Source: Cladorhizidae sp. MBARI D1340-BT2 (lineage: Eukaryota; Porifera; Demospongiae; Poecilosclerida; Cladorhizidae). Taken from it: a stretch of 64,000 nucleotides of DNA. How positions within the stretch are numbered: the stretch's first letter is position 1; every line of letters starts with the position of its first letter. Shown one piece after another: positions 37,001-43,000 of the stretch. The position numbers and the translations under genes are program-made. A model generated the notes under the pieces. The model was not told the origin of the DNA. It saw only the letters and a list, made by a program, of their open reading frames with translations, and made no database searches. The stretch spans positions 33,628,017 through 33,692,016 of the forward strand of contig JAQNBH010000011.1 of the NCBI GenBank assembly GCA_028752905.1. Direction: 5' to 3'.

Positions 37001-40000
37001 CTGTCAAAACCAATGACAATAGCTGCAAAAAAAGAGTATATCAATATGCATGGGTTATTGACACTGATATAGAGCTGATTAAGCTAATTCAGAATTCCTG
37101 TTAGTTGGACAGTGAGCATTTATGAGCAGCTTTAGGACAAACTGTAGCACTACTTCAGAGGGCACTAAGGTTCTATGGCAAATTGTGTTTCCGAACAACC
37201 CATCTATATAACAGAGTGGAAATGAGCCAAAAGATAGGTGTCTCTGCATGTACTTAACCGATTAAACGCCGTAAGTGCCATATGGCGCGAGACCTTACAT
37301 CCTTCGCCACACAAAAATATATAAAATGAACCGTTACGAGCTAACAGCCCCGGTTGGGTTCTGCACATGCCTAGTAGACTAGAGAACGTCACAAAAATGA
37401 TTATTTCTGGTTGATGCATCGTGCACCAAAAATCCTGCGGTTGAACGCCATTTTTGTTGGTCGAGCTTTTTTTTTTAACTGCTCAAAGATGCTCTCCTGT
37501 GAGGACATTATTTCTCAACTTTTAGCCGACGATTCTGGCGATTCTGGGTCAGATTCATTTGGGGAAGAAGGTGAAGACATCTATGCATACCAAGGAAACA
37601 CTCTGGATCCAGTTGCTCTAAGAGAAGAGGCGCGCTTGGATGGACTTCTCGATTGTAAGTTTCTTCTAACCTTAGCGCTTCATAGCGCTTCATAGCCTTT
37701 GTTTACCATAGTCAACTGAGAGTGTACTATTGCCAAATACTAGCTTATTCTGTTGGTATTCCAAATTCAGACAGGATAGTTATAGAAAAAAGTTATAGCT
37801 AAGAGTGTAGGTTGGAGTTTGAGTTGTTGATTTTCATTTGAATTTGAATTTTCAAATGTTGACCACAAACTTGATATATATATATATCTTGTTTTTCCCA
37901 CCCTCCCCACTACTTTTCCTACAGCATCAGATGATGAGAGTGGAGATGAGGCATCTATGACTCCTTTTGTTACATTGGAGGATGAGGAAGCCTTGCCTGA
38001 AGTCTCTACAGGGCGTGGGAACACGACTGATGCTGGAGTTGTGCGATGGAGAGGCGGGCGAGGGAGTACTGGCCGAGGGAGAGGTGGGCGAGGGAGTACT
38101 GGCCAAGGGGGAGGCGGGCGAGGGAGTACTGGCCAAGGGGGAAGCAGCTCAAGTGGTAGTGGAGTCGTAAGTGTTGCTAGTGGTCCTCCAAAAGGTACTG
38201 GTAGTAGGCGGGCCAGAGGTTATAGGCGTGTGCGAGCATCTGGCACTGGTTCTGTCCGAGCATCTGGCACTGGTTCTGCCCAAGCATCTGGCACTGGTTC
38301 TAGGCTAACTGAGGTCACAGGTAAGTGGGAAATAAAGGAGCCAACTCCTTTGAAATTGGACTATACAGCAACAGCTGGTCCAACTTCTTCATTGCTTGGT
38401 GCATCAAGTACATTTTTAGATGCATTTTACCTTTTTTTTACTCTTGAAGTGTGGGAACTCCTAGTAGCAGAGACGAACAGTTACGTTTCTAGGATGGCTA
38501 GTCTCTCCAGGCCATGGGTAGATAATAATATAGAGGAAATGAAAGCTTTTGTAGGAATGTTGATAATAATGGGAGTTTCCACACTTCCATACTTAGAATT
38601 GTACTGGTCCACTAATCACTCGGATTTGTCTGGGTTCGTAAATTAATGCCTAGGACTCGGTTTTTGGAGCTAATGCGTTATGTACATGTAAATTCTATTG
38701 ATGGTTTGTTGGTTACAAATTTGATAGAAGCTTGTTTATTGAATTCATTTATTTTGTTTTCTTCTGTCCGAGCTCCAATATCAGTAAGGAAGGGTAATTA
38801 TCTAGAAGCTAGGATTGTTCTAGCTAAATCTTTGATTGGTTCTTTCTCTTCTCGGCAGCGTGCAGGTCAACGTTGTAGTCAGGCAAATAGTCATCTAGAT
38901 CGCCTCAATTTAAAACTAGGTCATTTCCCACAGTGCTGTGCAAAGAAGCGCTGTGTAGTTTGCATTAGTAAAGGTTACAGGCATGAGGCAAGGTCCCAGT
39001 GTTGTTTTTGTAAGGTTCCTTTGTGTGGTGGATCAACAGGCCGTGACTGTTTTCGTAAATACCATACCTTGGTGGACTATCAGTAATGTTTATGCACCCC
39101 CTGCTCATTTCTGTGCTTCTCTCTTGTTCCCTGCTCCTTCGTCTACTTCTCTCTTGTTCCCTGCCCCTTCGTCTACTTCTCTCGTTCCCTGTCCCTTCGT
39201 CTACTTCTCTCGTCTCTCCAGTATTCAAGTTTTATTCTTATCCTGGTATCTCATGTTTGTGTAGAATAAAAACATGGTGAAATATCATGCCGGAGACCAA
39301 GCAAGCTATACCCAAGACTGAGCAAGTTCTACTCTACCCGTGACAGCAAGACCGGAGCTCTACCCAAGACACTCCCTTACATAATTGTGTTTTATATTAT
39401 GGTTTTATTCTAGTATGTGTTAGCATTTTCACTCTCTTATAATTTGTTTTTTGTATTATTATGTGTTAGCATTTTGATGGGGAAAACAACCCACTGGCTT
39501 TGCAGCTGGTAGAGGGTTTGTAAATAGATGCTCCATCTTGTGTTGGCATTATAATGTGTGTATAATAGTGTGAAAATATGAAAATATTCACCCCCAAGAA
39601 GATGACAAGGTTTTATAATGCTGGTTAGTTCTGCCCAGTTGGTAAGGAAGGCTCGATTTTTTTACAGGAAGTAGAGCTATCATGTGGCTGAATATGACCC
39701 AAGTTTCATGGGTGGAGTCCCTGCAGAACGGAAGATATAAAAATAATAAGTAAAATACCTCGTTAATTCATGAATAATTTGCCCGCGGGTACTAGGAATA
39801 CGGCGTGCAATCGGTTAAATATACTTGATGCATTATTAGTGTGGAGTTACATATACTCTCCTATATACAACTCTGGTTATTAATTAATGCACTAATATGT
39901 ATTCACAGTTTTTTCCAAGAGTTATAGCAAGCAGTTATTTTGGATAAAGAAGGAGGTAAGTACTTTTTCACTACATATGAGCATAGCTATATATTATAGA

Positions 40001-43000
40001 ATAACGAATTTATCACACTCATCGTGGATTAAATTAGTTATTTCACTCGCTTGCCTTGCCGAAGGCAAGTGAAAATATTGTGCTTGGTCGTTAAATGACT
40101 CACCATATTCCAGTCTGACTTATGTAAAAAGTTATGTATAATTATATATATCAGAATAGTAAATATTAAATATTAAGTCGGTGGTACGAGGAATAATGTT
40201 GATTTTTCATATTCACCATTTTTCTTAACCACCAACAAAGAATAGAGTTGGACACTATGAGGCATTTTCAACTTGTTCTAGTTTTTCCGCACCTGGCATC
40301 ATTCCTGCTACCAGAAGAAAATGTAACTGTAGTAGCTAATAACTGTTGCAGAAAATGGCAAGAAAGTGGGCTGGGTCAGCTGTGAATACTCCTTTCATAG
40401 AAGTCATAGAGTGCAGGAGTAAGAAGTAAACTGAGGAGATTGATGTTCACCTATTAAAAAAACAGCTGTCAAAAAGAAGATTCATTTGGACATTGGACAG
40501 GTGCCATACATTCCTAAACAGTTAATTAAATTGTATTCATCCAAAAGTAATGAGTCTTGTTTTGGGTAAAAGCACACCCATACACTTACACTCTTGGCGT
40601 CAGCTGAAATATAGAAACACTCTTGTGAATTTGAAGTGCTATGTGTAACCATCTTAATATATTATTGCAACGAATTCAAATGGCCATAAAAATAACCTTT
40701 GTACAAATGTAAATTTTATTGAGAAGAACGTAAAAGAGAAATGATTAAAGAGCTGACTCGGACAGATGCTCCATAGCATTCACATCTGTTGTCAAGGTCT
40801 TATCACAAGTATTTAGGAAAAGTACACTAAGAAAGCTGAGGCTCTCTTTTGCTCAGTAAATATTTGATTTCCACACGGGACTATCACACACGTTATAGCT
40901 TCACTTTCTAATGTCAAAGTCACATGCCAGTGATTGCGACACATTCTATCAGGTTTACCTGTTGCCATGTAGTATTTAGTGGCAGAAACAATTATTATTT
41001 AATTACTGGAAAGTAATTGAGAGGACCAAACTTCCCCTTGTACACCCCCACCTGTAACATATGGGATAGGCCCATTTGGAAATCAAATATTTATCCTGAT
41101 GGCAAGACTTTTGAACATGAATAGATTAGTCATCCAATAATGTATGTCAAATTTCCAAAATAGCAAATGTAAAAGCTCAAAATTTCTACATAACACCTCT
41201 AAAACCTGAAACATTTGATCAACATGAATTATATACAAAGATGGCATGGATATAAAAGTGGTATACAAATACTTACGGTCGTTATCAATGATTCTGCAGA
41301 TGGAGAGGTTATGTTGTGTGTTATCTACTAAGGAAATATCAGTAGCATTAACTACTTCCAAGAGAACGATGAACAACTGTTCTCCATTCTCATTAATTTC
41401 GTCATCCACAACAGCAATGAAAGCATCAACATCTGTGAGTATATTTAAACCTTCATCTGCTAGAAAGCTCACAGTAAAAGAAGTAGTGTTGAAGTCCTCT
41501 GCATCTGAAATTACACATCATACATGTGAAACTGAAGGTTAAATCTACATTTCGGATTTATTAATATTGATGACCTGTCAACATAGAGTACAACACTTTG
41601 AGTATAATATTGCTTATTGAAGATGGGGGTATTATTATAGTATTATAGTACACCAAGTTAAGCAAATTACATTTTATAGAATATAATTAGACCCTTAAAC
41701 CCCTAATCTTAATTTAAACAAATATATTGTTATCGTACTTGCTTGAACTGGAGAATAAATATTGATTTCTTGGATATATCTTTCAACAGGAACATTAAGT
41801 GATTTACTCATTGCATCATCAATAGTTAGTGGAGTTATCTTGAAGGTGACTGGATTAGCCAACCTCACATTCTGATCCTTGGTGATTTTCACTGCCATCT
41901 CTGCATTGTCTTTCTCAACTTCTCTGTACTCCTTCTCAGACAGTTTGAATACTGCAACTGTTTCATTAGGGAACAAAGAAGAAGAAATCAATGTTAACCT
42001 ATAATTTTAAGTGCCAAATATCTGTGTACTGTTGCTGTTTTGATGGCAAATAAGGCATGTATTAAAACCCCTCATGGCCAACTTCTGTGGCACTATGCTT
42101 ATTTATCATTAGAGCCAACACACTAACAGAGTTTCATGTAGGAATTTTGTTGTACAATACATACACACTAATAATTGTATGTGGGAGGGTTTTGTTGCTT
42201 TCCAATATGTAAAATAGTAATCATTTGACTACTGCAAGCATATGCAGACCCAAACTTGGGTACCCAAAGGGAATATGACCATATAAAAGTCAGGATTTTT
42301 TTTTACTACCTGCTCATCTGCACCAGTTTGTTGGGGCAATCATAAAATTTTACTTCCAGTTCGATGAAGGGGGAAGTGAATCAGAAGAATTTAAAAAAAT
42401 GCCCGATAATCACAACTGAAAATGAACTATATTATTTTAGTGTGTGTGTTTCTCATTATATTCTCGGTTGGTTGTGGGTGGTGAGATTAGCCATGTGTGA
42501 GAATGTGTTTGACTGCCTCAGTGTTTTGTGATCATCATGGATCTGGCTTAATTAAGCATCCATTCTATAGCTGTTACATTTAGGAATAATGGTGTATGTA
42601 TTCTCTGGGGCATGTGCAGCATTCCGTGATATAGTTTTTTTTACCTTGTTCACTCTGAATTTTGCTTTGCCATTCCAACCAATTGTTTTCCACTATTTCA
42701 GCTACAGACCCAAACATATAAAGCCATCGCAGACTCCCAAACATTACCATGGTTTTCAGTTTTCAACTAGCTTTAATTGCATCTGGGAAAGTCACAGACT
42801 TCCTAACATTACCATCTTTTTAAACTTTGAAATAGCCTTACCTGCCTCAGGAAAAACAAACATCTAATCCAACTATTTTTGCTTTATTCATCAAGTAATA
42901 ACCAAAAGTTAAAAAGATTTGACTTCTGCATATAGCTAATGTACCTATATATATATGAGAATAGAGTAGAACCTCCGCTATCCCCTATCAAGGTAGTTTG

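Larger units (their letters stand above)
37258..39814 (+). mobile_element. piggyBac derivative 4 (catalytic core deleted)
   Basis: TTAA at 37254-37257 and 39815-39818. Ends CCGATTAAACGCCGTAAG and the matching inverted CGGCGTGCAATCGG. 2557 bp. It carries the transposase first exon, intron, RG-rich second exon, the start of the catalytic domain and the Cys-rich C-terminus, but lacks the Asp-bearing core. Confidence 0.88.

Noticed and set aside
38965..39228. Minus-strand repeat protein (GNERSRRR)
   Set aside because: Antisense of the pyrimidine-rich 27-bp tandem repeat after the piggyBac transposase.
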